Notes: a model not told the origin generated them from the letters alone. Positions 26,726 through 35,340 are shown, counted from the first letter of the stretch. The stretch: DNA of 64,000 bases from [Clostridium] hylemonae DSM 15053 (GCF_008281175.1 NZ_CP036524.1:744001-808000); one strand, 5' to 3'. Numbers and translations: made by a program.

Positions 26726-28321
26726 TTAAAGTGAATGATGAAACTTTTTATAGTCCAGAGGCTTTAGTCCCACTTTTTTCTTAAAGATCTTAGAAAAATA
26801 CTTTACATCCGGGTAACCGACTCTTTTACATACTTCGCTTAAGGGAAGTTCTGTCAGAAGAAGTTCCTTTGCTTTTTCTATGCGAAGTGCGATCAGGTAG
26901 TCGAGATAGTTGCTGCCCGTCTCATTTTTGAATAAGGTGCTGAAGTAATTCGGCGTCAGATGAACATGGTCCGCCACGTCGAGGAGGGTGAGCGGCTTGT
27001 CGATGTGGGCGGAAATATATTCCTTCGCGTTTTTGATGGGCAGCATGTCCACATTTTGCTTTGCCGATACAATATGTGACAGCAGCCCGGACAGAGTGTC
27101 CATAAAGGCTGAATCCATGCTCTGTTCTGTTTTTGCGGTCAGAATGACCTTATACAACGCATCGGTATTTACTTCATTCAGATAGCTGTATTTGGAAACA
27201 TAGTCTTCCAGAGTTTTATAAAGGGTGAGCAGGATATCAATTTTGTATTTTGGATGAAGCGTCTGACGGCGGGATTGTTCGAGCAGCCGGCCGAACGCCG
27301 TCAGAAGGGCTTCCATGTCGTCTGCTTCCAGATATTTTATCACGGTTTCCGCCTGCATGGGGGCGAGCGGGGCGTCCGGGTATGACAGAGTATCGGCGAA
27401 AATGATGCGGCCGTTACCGATTCTGATCCGGCATTTGAGGGCGTCGGCTGCCAGCGCGGCAGCGCCGGGAAGTTCCTGTATACACTTGGCGGGCGGGCTT
27501 ACGGCGAGAGAAAAGCGGAGGTCTCCCTGCCTGTCAAGCATCTGGTTGATCTCGCCAAATACATGAGCCACACTGTTTTCCAGATCCGTATTCTGCGGGT
27601 CGTAGTTGATGAGCCAGAATAAAAGCCTGTCTTCTATGTAATATTCTTTTTCAAACAGCCGGCCTGCATAGAATTTGTTAAGGATATGGATGATGTTATC
27701 CATTGCTCCGGCCAAAGTTGAACTTAAGTAATCTGTACGTTCGTTTCCGCTGTCAAGGACACCGGTAAATACTTGAAAGCGTCCTTCGCGGAATGCATAT
27801 AAAAAACGGCGGTTACATTCTTCTATGGAAGTCAGAGTGATACCGTCGTTCCTGCATAAGGCTTTCAGAAGAGAATGCCGGATGCCCAAAGTGGCGCTTG
27901 GGAGAACATTGTGCGGTTTATCAGAGGAGCCGCCGGCATTTTCCGCGCAGTCCAGCGACTGAATGATTTTTGTCAGGGAATTCAGAAAATCCTGCTTGTT
28001 GATCGGCTTAAGGAGGTAGTGCCTGACACCGTAAGAAATGGCGCTGTGCGCATATTCAAACTCACGGTAGCCGCTTATGAAGATAAAGTCGCAGTTGTTG
28101 CCGGCGGCCCTTACCCGCTTCACAAGCTCAATGCCGTCAAATATGGGCATGCGGATGTCGGTCACAACAATGTCGGGAGATTCTTTTGAAATGATCTCAA
28201 AGGCGTCTTTTCCGTTGTTGACCGAAGCGATCACCTGCAAGTCTAATCCGCTTTTGTTGATAAACTTCTCTAACATTTTACAAACTCTGAATTCATCATC
28301 TACCACGAGAATTTTGTACAT
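26726..28321 (-). CDS. YesN-type response regulator, REC-AraC
   Basis: Encodes a 531-residue regulator. The receiver domain (1-120) has VVDDEFRV, the phosphorylation Asp in DIVVTDIRMP, and the Lys in YLLKPINK. A long middle region is typical of YesN proteins. The C-terminal AraC-type double helix-turn-helix is at about 430-530 (PLTLLDVADHVHLTPNYFSTLFK, LPLSEVCKRVGYPDVKYFSKIFKKKVG). ATG 28321 is chosen because AGGAG is 7 nt upstream. The likely target is the divergent-side sugar-uptake cluster at 17707, whose promoter carries a suitable direct repeat. Confidence 0.92.
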   Translation of the reverse strand: MYKILVVDDEFRVCKMLEKFINKSGLDLQVIASVNNGKDAFEIISKESPDIVVTDIRMPIFDGIELVKRVRAAGNNCDFIFISGYREFEYAHSAISYGVRHYLLKPINKQDFLNSLTKIIQSLDCAENAGGSSDKPHNVLPSATLGIRHSLLKALCRNDGITLTSIEECNRRFLYAFREGRFQVFTGVLDSGNERTDYLSSTLAGAMDNIIHILNKFYAGRLFEKEYYIEDRLLFWLINYDPQNTDLENSVAHVFGEINQMLDRQGDLRFSLAVSPPAKCIQELPGAAALAADALKCRIRIGNGRIIFADTLSYPDAPLAPMQAETVIKYLEADDMEALLTAFGRLLEQSRRQTLHPKYKIDILLTLYKTLEDYVSKYSYLNEVNTDALYKVILTAKTEQSMDSAFMDTLSGLLSHIVSAKQNVDMLPIKNAKEYISAHIDKPLTLLDVADHVHLTPNYFSTLFKNETGSNYLDYLIALRIEKAKELLLTELPLSEVCKRVGYPDVKYFSKIFKKKVGLKPLDYKKFHHSL

Positions 28322-28423
28322 AACATGGCTCCTTATCGTATCGGTTTCACCGCGCAAACGCAGGCTTTTTTCAACCTGGGCAATATCTCTTATGAAGGGT
28401 CGGCAGTTTGACATTTGTAATTT

Positions 28424-28452
28424 ATTCTATCATATGCACCGGTAAATAACAA
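28424..28452 (-). promoter_or_regulatory. Predicted promoter of the YesN-YesM-ABC operon
   Basis: On the minus strand TTGTTA (28452-28447) and TAGAAT (28429-28424) have a 17-bp spacer, about 100 nt upstream of the start codon. Confidence 0.5.
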
Positions 28453-28511
28453 GTAACGGGCATGCCGGGGAGCGGTTCTTTCCCATAAGCCTTGCGCCTC
28501 CCCAGCCGACG

Positions 28512-28577
28512 CAGGGGAAAAATTGCGAATAAGCCCCTGTTTCCGTGCATAGATTGTAAAAACAAATTATGCAGGGG
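28512..28577 (+). promoter_or_regulatory. Alternative pairing elements in the spoIIID leader
   Basis: CAGGGG (28512-28517), CCCCTG (28534-28539) and CAGGGG (28572-28577) allow two exclusive hairpins. The distal pairing covers the Shine-Dalgarno GGGG of spoIIID. A weak SigE-like promoter (AATAA near 28528-28532, CATAGATT 28549-28556) lies between; if used, only the distal element is transcribed. Confidence 0.35.
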
Positions 28578-28585
28578 TTATTTAT

Positions 28586-28876
28586 ATGAAAGATTATATT
28601 CAGGAACGGGCAGTAGAGATCGCGTACTATATCATTGAACATCAGGCTACAGTGCGGCAGACGGCAAAGCAGTTCGGCGTCAGTAAATCTACCATACATA
28701 AGGATGTGACCGAGCGGCTCTTACAGATCAACCCGGCTTTGGCCAACCAGGCGCGCAAAGTGCTGGACATGAACAAGTCGGAACGCCACATCCGCGGCGG
28801 AATGGCTACGCGGGAAAAATATCTGCACAGCCGCCACGACGAGGGACAATGCGTTCACAGTGAAAGTATGGTATAA
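28586..28876 (+). CDS. spoIIID: Sporulation transcriptional regulator SpoIIID
   Basis: Encodes a 96-residue DNA-binding protein that adjusts mother-cell gene expression during sporulation in spore-forming Firmicutes. The whole protein matches the family: KDYIQERAVEIAYYIIEHQATVRQTAKQFGVSKSTIHKDV (helix-turn-helix), NPALANQARKVLDMNKSERHIRGG and AT..KY near the C-terminus. The length is close to the 93 residues of the Bacillus protein. AGGGG lies 8 nt upstream of the ATG. Its stop codon overlaps a TATAAT (28872-28877) that probably serves the next gene. It is good evidence that the organism forms spores. Confidence 0.96.
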   Translation: MKDYIQERAVEIAYYIIEHQATVRQTAKQFGVSKSTIHKDVTERLLQINPALANQARKVLDMNKSERHIRGGMATREKYLHSRHDEGQCVHSESMV

Positions 28877-28926
28877 TACATACATATTCTGAAACGGGCT
28901 TGTATACGAATGAAGGAGAAACGGCA

Positions 28927-30168
28927 TTGAAGAGAACAGGAAAACCAGCATCTGTAATTCTGGTCTGCCTGCTTTTGGCTGCGCTTGCAGCAGGCAGTAT
29001 TACGGGATGTAAAAAGGAAGAGAAGGCTGAGGCAGAGAAAAAAAGAGAGATCGTCCTGTGGCATTACTGGGACCTTCCGCAGCAGAGGAGAACGCTGGAA
29101 GATCTTGTGTATGATTTTAATCATTCCCAGGAGGCCATCCGGGTGAAGACAAGGTATATACCTGACGCTGATTTTAAAAAGGAGCTTGCGCTTGGCATGG
29201 CCGACAATAAGACGCCGGACATTGCGCTCGTTGATTCTGTTGATTTCCGGTATTTTAATTCTATGCAGCCGTTTGTGGATCTGACAGATGAGATCGGGGA
29301 GCTCGGGCAGTACCTGCCTGCGGCGGTGCAGCCTTGTACGGTGGAGGGACGCGTGCTCGGACTTCCGTCCGGGTTAAATTGTACCGGTCTGTTCTACAAT
29401 GCCGCTCTGTTTGAAGCGGCAGGATTGTCCGTTCCCGGAACGTGGGAGGAGTTCTACGAGGCTGCCCGCATTCTCACGACGGACGATATATGCGGGTATG
29501 CCCAGATCGCTCTGCAGGGAGAGGAGAGTCTGTACGCGTTTCTTCCGATCCTGTGGTCTATGGGAGGGGATGTGGATGCAATAGACTCTCCGGAAAGCAG
29601 ACAGGCCTTTGAGCTGCTCGGCACGATGGCCCGCAGCGGCTGCCTCGGCAAGGAGAGTATCAGTCTGACCGGTTCAGATCTGGCGGGACAGTTCGCGGAC
29701 GGCAAAGTGGCTATGATGTTCAACGGTATCATGATGGCTGATTATATCCGAGAGCAGAACAATGCGCTTGACTTTGGGGTGACATATCTGCCGGCAGACA
29801 AAGACAGGGTGTCCGTAGTGGGCGGCGAGATCTTCGGTGTTATGAGCGGAGACAATGAGGCGGCATCCATAGAATTTCTGAAATATATAAGTGAGAAGGA
29901 CAGGCTTGCTTCCTATATAGACGGCCTGGGACTGCTCGCCCCGAGGCAGGATGTCATGGACGGGCAGTTTGCGGACGATGTGCTCATGCGTCAGTGCGTG
30001 GATATCTTCCAGACAGCGAGGATGCGGGAAATAAGCACGGAATGGCCGAGAGTATCCGCCGTGGCGGCGGATGCCATCGATGAAGTCATCGTGGGCGGCA
30101 GGAGTGTGGATGAGACACTAAAGGAGGCTGCCGGCGCCATCCGGGATATCAGGGAGGGCGTGCGATGA
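28927..30168 (+). CDS. Extracellular solute-binding lipoprotein (family 1, MalE/UgpB type)
   Basis: Encodes a 413-residue exported lipoprotein with lipobox ITGC (Cys 28). The mature protein has family-1 binding-protein features: VLWHYWDLPQQ at the start, TPDIALVDSVDFRYF, GLPSGLNCTGLFYNAALFEAAGL, WEEFYEAA, FADGKVAMMFNG, and VVGGEIFGVMSG. TTG 28927 is chosen as start because AAGGAG is 8 nt upstream and the signal peptide begins properly there. A -10 box TATAAT lies at 28872-28877. Its stop overlaps the next gene's ATG. No permease follows, so it may deliver its ligand to the adjacent kinase instead of, or as well as, a transporter elsewhere. Confidence 0.86.
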   Translation: MKRTGKPASVILVCLLLAALAAGSITGCKKEEKAEAEKKREIVLWHYWDLPQQRRTLEDLVYDFNHSQEAIRVKTRYIPDADFKKELALGMADNKTPDIALVDSVDFRYFNSMQPFVDLTDEIGELGQYLPAAVQPCTVEGRVLGLPSGLNCTGLFYNAALFEAAGLSVPGTWEEFYEAARILTTDDICGYAQIALQGEESLYAFLPILWSMGGDVDAIDSPESRQAFELLGTMARSGCLGKESISLTGSDLAGQFADGKVAMMFNGIMMADYIREQNNALDFGVTYLPADKDRVSVVGGEIFGVMSGDNEAASIEFLKYISEKDRLASYIDGLGLLAPRQDVMDGQFADDVLMRQCVDIFQTARMREISTEWPRVSAVAADAIDEVIVGGRSVDETLKEAAGAIRDIREGVR

Positions 30169-31886
30169 AAAGAGAGAGAACGCTGCGGCAGAAGCTTACC
30201 CCCTTCTTTATTCTGGCGGTGGCTGTACCGATCGTCATATTCGCGTGTCTGTCCATGTACAGGCTGGAACAGAGCATGCGGGCAAGCCTGGACAGACAGA
30301 TAGACGGTAACCTGAACAAGGCGGACCAGTGTCTCGATATGGTCCTGGACAAGTACGGTACGCTGCTCTATGATCTGTGCACGGATGATGAGGTCATATC
30401 ACTCGTGGAGGAGATCAACAGGGACCAGGACGGGCTGGAAGTAAACAGCAATTACCTCAGGCGGAGGCTGAGCCACATATGCAACCGCAATGACGGCATA
30501 GAGGGCATCACGATCATAACGGCGGAAGGCAGAGCCATCTATTACGATCACCTGTCGGCCTCCTCTGTGAGCAGTTCCTGGGCGGCTGACGTCGCGCCGC
30601 CCCTTATCACGCACGGCGCGGTATATGAGGGGATGACAGAGCCTGTGTCCTCAGGCGGGGATGAAGTATATATGTTGCGCATAGCAAGGCGGCTCGTGAA
30701 TTATGAAGATATACATAAAGAGACCGGCACGGTTGTGATGAGCATAAATGAGAGTCTGCTCACAGAGGCGCTGGATGCGTGGGATGTGGCGGAGAACTAT
30801 CTGCTTTGTGATAACGTGGTGATCAGCGCCCGGGATAACAAAGATATCGGAAAAACAGCAGAAGATATCAGACGGGACGGATACGAATATACTTCTGCGG
30901 TGAATGAAACGACCGGATTTACCATTTACAACCGGCAGTCGCTCAAAGCGTATCACGATACACTGTATGAACAGGGGGGGTTCTGGCTGCTCATAACGGC
31001 CGCTCTGGCAGGCGGTGTCTTTGTGCTTGGCTATGTGCTTACAAGACCGTACCTGAAAGAGATCGACACGATAGCGGCGGCCATGAATGAAGTGGAGCAG
31101 GGCAATTTTCAGACTGAGGTTGCGGTCAATGAGAAGATGCCGGTGGAGATACGCAAGATCAGTTCCGGCTTCAATGAAATGGTTCAGCATATCGAGATGC
31201 TCATTGAGCAGGTGAAGGCGGCCATACTGGAGCAGAAAAATGCAGAGCTGTCCGCGCTGGAGGCACAGATCGATCCCCATTTCCTCTATAATACGCTGGA
31301 CACGATCAACTGGAAGGCGATCGAGAGGGGAGAGTTTGAAATCAGCGAGATGGTGGGCGCACTGGCGGATATCCTGAGGTATACTGTAAAGAACGCCGGA
31401 GGGGAGACATCGATAGAACAGGAATTGTACTGGCTGCGTCAATATATCATACTGCAGAGCACGAAGGAGGGAAAGGAGATCCGGGTAACGCTTGACGTGC
31501 CGGATGAACTGAGAGGATGCCGCATTCACAAGCTGCTTTTGCAGCCCTTTGTGGAAAATGCGGTCAAACACGGCATGAAGCACAGAGAAGGGGAGTGTAA
31601 GATCGATATATCCATGCGCAGTACGGACCGTCAGATCCACATTATGATCATGGATAACGGAAACGGCATGACTGCCTCCACGCTGGCGAAGCTGAACTCC
31701 GGAGCATTTGAGCGTGATAAGGAGTATTTGAGCAGCCATCTTGGGATCGCCAATGTCAGAAAGCGGCTCAGGTTATATTATGGAGAACAGGCAGATATTT
31801 ATTTTGAGAGCAGACTGGATAAATATACGAAGGTACACCTGTTTATTCCGGCGGTGGCCGCCCTGGAAGGAGGAACACACATATGA
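30165..31886 (+). CDS. YesM-type sensor histidine kinase
   Basis: Encodes a 573-residue membrane kinase. An N-terminal membrane segment (about 12-32) leads to an extracellular sensor of about 240 residues. A second membrane segment (FWLLITAALAGGVFVLGYVL) and a HAMP domain follow. The His_kinase domain has the phospho-acceptor in EAQIDPHFLYNTLDTINWK, and the ATPase domain carries VENAVKHGMKH and MDNGNGM. The start overlaps the stop of the binding-protein gene (ATGA), and its own stop overlaps the regulator gene, so the three are translationally coupled. Confidence 0.94.
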   Translation: MKRERTLRQKLTPFFILAVAVPIVIFACLSMYRLEQSMRASLDRQIDGNLNKADQCLDMVLDKYGTLLYDLCTDDEVISLVEEINRDQDGLEVNSNYLRRRLSHICNRNDGIEGITIITAEGRAIYYDHLSASSVSSSWAADVAPPLITHGAVYEGMTEPVSSGGDEVYMLRIARRLVNYEDIHKETGTVVMSINESLLTEALDAWDVAENYLLCDNVVISARDNKDIGKTAEDIRRDGYEYTSAVNETTGFTIYNRQSLKAYHDTLYEQGGFWLLITAALAGGVFVLGYVLTRPYLKEIDTIAAAMNEVEQGNFQTEVAVNEKMPVEIRKISSGFNEMVQHIEMLIEQVKAAILEQKNAELSALEAQIDPHFLYNTLDTINWKAIERGEFEISEMVGALADILRYTVKNAGGETSIEQELYWLRQYIILQSTKEGKEIRVTLDVPDELRGCRIHKLLLQPFVENAVKHGMKHREGECKIDISMRSTDRQIHIMIMDNGNGMTASTLAKLNSGAFERDKEYLSSHLGIANVRKRLRLYYGEQADIYFESRLDKYTKVHLFIPAVAALEGGTHI

Positions 31887-33403
31887 GAATAGTAGTTGTA
31901 GAGGACGAGGCGCCCATAAGGAACGGTATGAGCAGACTGCTTCAAAAGATCAATTCTGAGTATGAGCTTGCGGGCACGGCTGATAACGGCCTGCAGGGGC
32001 TGGAGCTGATCGAGCGGGTGAAGCCGGATCTCGTTATTCTGGATATTCATATGCCGGACATGGACGGGCTTACGATGCTTGCCAAAGTACGGGAAAAAGG
32101 AATCAGCTGCAAGGCGATTGTCCTGTCGGCATATTCAGACTTTTCCTATGCCAAGATCGCCATCGAGCTCGGCATTGAGAATTATCTGCTGAAACCGATC
32201 AAGATACCGGAACTGAAACGGGCGCTGGAGCAGGTGGAGAAAACGATCATAGAGGAGCAGAGCAAGGAAGAGTTTTTTACCCTTGAAAATATATTTTACC
32301 GCAGTGTGACCGGGCAGTTTATATCGGACAGGCAGACAGATATCACGCTGGAAAAGCATTTTCGCATTATGCCGGACGAGGAGATCGTTGTCTTTCTCGT
32401 AAAGCTTAGCGGCTGCTACCCGGTCTATCACGACACAGTCAGGTCGCTTCTGGAAGAGACGGGGATCCATAACGGTACGTTCTCCTCGTGTCTGCTGGAG
32501 TTTGAGGATAAGGAAGGTATCATCATGCTTCTCTATAAGATGGACGATCAGGATGAGCTGCGGCAGTATTTTCAAAAAGCAGTGATGCCGATGCTCTGCG
32601 GACAGGTAAAAGGCAGTTTCGCAGCGGTCTGGAGAGCGTGTGAGGGACTGGCGGGAGTGAACCCGGCGCTGGAGAATATGAGGGAAGATCTGGAATGGAA
32701 TCTTGTCCTCGGCCGGGAAGTGCTCATCAGCAGAGAACGGATCGGGCAGGCCGAGGCTGTGCCGGTGAAATATCCTGTGGAAATAGAGACGCAGGCCAGA
32801 CAGGCCATCGTGTCAAATCATAGGGAGGAATTTGACGCGTGTACGAAGCGTCTGAGGGAATATTTTCTGGCAGATGTCCATTTTCCAAAAGAAATAAAGG
32901 AGGCGTGCATCCGCTATTGTATGGCCATATATCATACGGCCAAGGAGGCCGGCAAAGTGTCAGAGGATACATCTGCCCAGGATATCATGAATCTGATCAC
33001 TCAGGCATACACGTGGGAACAGATAGGGAAAGCATACGGCCTGTTCTATAAAAGCCTCAGGTTCCAGAGGGAGGAAGAGGCCACAAGTCTTATGGTGCAG
33101 CGCGCGGGACAGCTGATGCAGGAATATTACAATCAGGGGATAACACTGGAAGAGATCGCCCGGAAGCTCTGTGTGTCAGAAGAATATTTAAGCGCACAGT
33201 TTAAAAAGGAGACGGGTAAGACATTTACTGAGACGATACGGGGATACCGGATAGAGAAAGTAAAAGAGCTGCTGCTGCAGACTACGCTGAAGCTGAACCA
33301 GATCGCAGATCTGGCCGGATATACGGATCCGAAATATATGAGTAAGGTATTTAAAGATGAAGTCGGAGTGACACCTGCCGAGTATCGGAAACTGAATAAT
33401 TAA
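31883..33403 (+). CDS. YesN-type response regulator, REC-AraC
   Basis: Encodes a 506-residue regulator. The receiver has VVEDEAPIRNGM, DLVILDIHMPDMDG with the acceptor Asp, and YLLKPIKIPEL. The C-terminal AraC domain has ITLEEIARKLCVSEEYLSAQFKKETG and LKLNQIADLAGYTDPKYMSKVFKDEVG. Partner of the kinase encoded just upstream. Directly repeated 18-bp elements about 35-70 nt after its stop may be its binding sites for the HPr-like gene. Confidence 0.94.
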   Translation: MRIVVVEDEAPIRNGMSRLLQKINSEYELAGTADNGLQGLELIERVKPDLVILDIHMPDMDGLTMLAKVREKGISCKAIVLSAYSDFSYAKIAIELGIENYLLKPIKIPELKRALEQVEKTIIEEQSKEEFFTLENIFYRSVTGQFISDRQTDITLEKHFRIMPDEEIVVFLVKLSGCYPVYHDTVRSLLEETGIHNGTFSSCLLEFEDKEGIIMLLYKMDDQDELRQYFQKAVMPMLCGQVKGSFAAVWRACEGLAGVNPALENMREDLEWNLVLGREVLISRERIGQAEAVPVKYPVEIETQARQAIVSNHREEFDACTKRLREYFLADVHFPKEIKEACIRYCMAIYHTAKEAGKVSEDTSAQDIMNLITQAYTWEQIGKAYGLFYKSLRFQREEEATSLMVQRAGQLMQEYYNQGITLEEIARKLCVSEEYLSAQFKKETGKTFTETIRGYRIEKVKELLLQTTLKLNQIADLAGYTDPKYMSKVFKDEVGVTPAEYRKLNN

Positions 33404-33438
33404 GGCAGAAGTTTGTCGGAAATTGGACAAATACTGCT

Positions 33439-33476
33439 AAAAATTTCCACCTTTTTGAAAAATTTCCCCCTTTTTA
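33439..33476 (+). repeat. Tandem direct repeat, candidate regulator site
   Basis: AAAAATTTCCACCTTTTT (from 33439) and AAAAATTTCCCCCTTTTT (from 33458) differ at one position and lie 19 bp apart. They are upstream of a TATAAT at 33508-33513 that precedes the HPr-like gene. AraC-type regulators such as the adjacent YesN protein commonly bind such repeats. Confidence 0.5.
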
Positions 33477-33596
33477 ATGAAACAATATATGGTAACATGG
33501 CAATAATTATAATGAACATATGGACTAGATATTGAATGGCTTATTGAACGTCAGACGTTTGATGAGCATAGATTAAAATGGTAAGGAGAGATTATT

Positions 33597-33827
33597 ATGA
33601 GCAGAAAGACAGTGGTATTTCAAAGACCTGACGATGTCCTGGACTTTGTCAATAAGGTGGGCAAGTATCCTTTCGATATGGATATGAAACGCGGCAGATT
33701 CATTGTGGACGCGAAGTCTATATTAGGCCTTATGAATCTCGGACTGAAGAATAAGATCGAGCTCCAGGTTTATCATGACAGTTGTGATGAACTTTGGCAG
33801 GATATCGAAAAATACATTGCAGCGTAA
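33597..33827 (+). CDS. HPr-like (Crh-like) protein without the phospho-histidine site
   Basis: Encodes a 76-residue protein with the HPr fold pattern. The second half, VDAKSILGLMNLGLKNKIELQVY, aligns with the Ser46 region of HPr, which is phosphorylated by HPr kinase, and keeps the Ser. The N-terminal region that should read GLHARPA with the active His is replaced by QRPDDVLDFVNKV. It therefore resembles Crh, a regulatory HPr relative that cannot pass phosphate to sugars. AAGGAGAG precedes the ATG. It stands alone between the YesMN operon and the MATE gene. Its leader contains a palindrome AACGTC-A-GACGTT (33547-33559). Confidence 0.75.
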   Translation: MSRKTVVFQRPDDVLDFVNKVGKYPFDMDMKRGRFIVDAKSILGLMNLGLKNKIELQVYHDSCDELWQDIEKYIAA

Positions 33828-33835
33828 GGTTGCTC

Positions 33836-33864
33836 TTGAATGAGGAAACTCCTCGGCGTATAAT
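33836..33864 (+). promoter_or_regulatory. Sigma-A promoter of the MATE efflux gene
   Basis: TTGAAT (33836-33841) and a perfect TATAAT (33859-33864) have a 17-bp spacer. Predicted start of transcription is near 33871. Confidence 0.7.
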
Positions 33865-33870
33865 ATATAG

Positions 33871-33951
33871 TTATCGGGTCATCAATGACCGGTAAGTATA
33901 TATCTGGCGGACCATTTATGTCCGGCAGGGTATGCAGTGAGGAGTTTTTTT
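33871..33951 (+). promoter_or_regulatory. Tandem-hairpin leader of the MATE gene, possible riboswitch
   Basis: The roughly 84-nt leader folds into two similar hairpins: GGTCA-TCAA-TGACC (33877-33890), and a longer stem with GGAC/GTCC at its core (33904-33928). Both contain the pattern CAT..ATG.CCGG...GTAT. The Shine-Dalgarno AGGAG (33940-33944) is followed by a seven-T run. Its complement CTCCTC (33849-33854) lies upstream of the predicted start of transcription. Confidence 0.45.
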
Positions 33952-33954
33952 ATT

Positions 33955-35316
33955 ATGAAAAATGAAGTAAAGACAGACAGAAGCGGTTATCTTTTTGACA
34001 ACAAAGCGCTTCTGGCATTGATCATTCCGCTTATCATCGAGCAGCTTCTGGCGGTGCTCGTCGGTATGGCGGATTCTATTATGATTGCAAGTGTCGGAGA
34101 GGCGGCCGTATCCGGCGTTTCCCTCGTAGACCAGATCATGGTGCTGCTCATCAATCTCTTCGGAGCGCTCGCCACAGGCGGCGCGGTCGTTGCGGGACAG
34201 TACCTCGGACAGAAAAATCAGAAGCAGGCATGCAGGGCGGCCACACAGCTCGTGTGGTTTATCACTGTCAGCGCGGTCGTCATAACGGTGATCGTGTACG
34301 CATGCAAGTTTTTTATCCTTCACGGTGTCTTCGGCAGGATAGAGCAGGACGTCATGGGCCATGCCAATACATATCTGATGATAGTGACCGCGTCGATCCC
34401 TTTCATGGCGCTGTATAACGGCGGAGCCGCCATCTTCCGCGCCATGGGAAACTCTAAAGTATCCATGCAGGTATCGATCGTAATGAACATCATAAACGTA
34501 GCGGGAAATGCTCTGCTGATCTACGGGTTCCACAGAGGAACGGAAGGTGTCGCCATCCCGACGCTCGTCTCCCGTATGGTGGCCGCGGTGCTCATCATTG
34601 CTCTTCTTGTAAATCAGACGAGGACGCTGCATATAGAAAAGACACTGCGCTACCGGCCGGACTGGAGGCTTGTGAAAAAGATCCTGAGTATCGGGATCCC
34701 GAACGGTCTGGAAAACAGTATGTTCCAGCTCGGAAAGATACTCGTGCTGAGCCTCGTGTCTACGTTCGGCACCTATGCCATAGCGGCCAATGCGGTATCC
34801 AATGCCGTGGCGCTGTTCCAGATACTTCCCGGCATGGCGATGACACTGGCGGCCACGACCGTCATTGCCCGCTGTGTGGGGGCGGGAGACTATGAACAGG
34901 TCCGCTATTATAATAAGAAGCTGATCATGATCACCCACATCTGCATGGTTGTGACGGTTGGGGCCATTTTCCTCATACTGCCGTTTATTTTAAAGGCATA
35001 TCATCTGTCGGATCTGACGGCTGGCGTCACAAAGCAGATCCTGTATTTCCACGGGATCAGCGCAATACTCATATGGCCGGTATCCTTTATCCTCCCGGCC
35101 ACGTTCCGGGCGTCGGGGGATGCAAAGGCGTGCATGTACATCTCCATTTTGTCCATGTGGATCTTCCGTATCATATTCAGCTACATTCTCGGCAAATATA
35201 TGGGACTGGGCGTATTCGGCATATGGGTCGCCATGGTTATCGACTGGATCTTCCGTGTAATCTGCTTTGCTATCCGGTATTTCCGCGGAAGCTGGAAGAA
35301 AAAAGCAATCGTATAA
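33955..35316 (+). CDS. MATE-family efflux transporter
   Basis: Encodes a 453-residue membrane protein with about 12 hydrophobic segments in two homologous halves, as in the MATE multidrug/Na+ or H+ antiporters. Family features are ALIIPLIIEQLLAVLVGMADSIMIA at the start, GGAVVAGQYLGQKNQKQA, NPxxG-like ISIGIPNGLENSMFQ in the second half, and ATTVIARCVGAGDY. ATG 33955 follows AGGAG; an in-frame GTG at 33937 overlaps that signal. A separate promoter and a tandem-hairpin leader suggest ligand-controlled expression. The substrate is unknown. Confidence 0.92.
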   Translation: MKNEVKTDRSGYLFDNKALLALIIPLIIEQLLAVLVGMADSIMIASVGEAAVSGVSLVDQIMVLLINLFGALATGGAVVAGQYLGQKNQKQACRAATQLVWFITVSAVVITVIVYACKFFILHGVFGRIEQDVMGHANTYLMIVTASIPFMALYNGGAAIFRAMGNSKVSMQVSIVMNIINVAGNALLIYGFHRGTEGVAIPTLVSRMVAAVLIIALLVNQTRTLHIEKTLRYRPDWRLVKKILSIGIPNGLENSMFQLGKILVLSLVSTFGTYAIAANAVSNAVALFQILPGMAMTLAATTVIARCVGAGDYEQVRYYNKKLIMITHICMVVTVGAIFLILPFILKAYHLSDLTAGVTKQILYFHGISAILIWPVSFILPATFRASGDAKACMYISILSMWIFRIIFSYILGKYMGLGVFGIWVAMVIDWIFRVICFAIRYFRGSWKKKAIV

Positions 35317-35340
35317 TGTGCCTAAAGTTGTACGTTACCC

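Noticed and set aside
33439-33476. CRISPR-like repeats
   Set aside because: Only two copies in tandem with no spacers of regular length and no cas genes; better explained as a regulator site.
33871-33944. Guanidine-II (mini-ykkC) or purine riboswitch upstream of the MATE gene
   Set aside because: The loops do not contain ACGR and the purine junction sequences are absent.
33849-33944. Long terminator formed by CTCCTC (33849-33854) and GAGGAG (33939-33944) plus a T run
   Set aside because: The predicted promoter -10 lies at 33859-33864, so the left arm would not be in the transcript.
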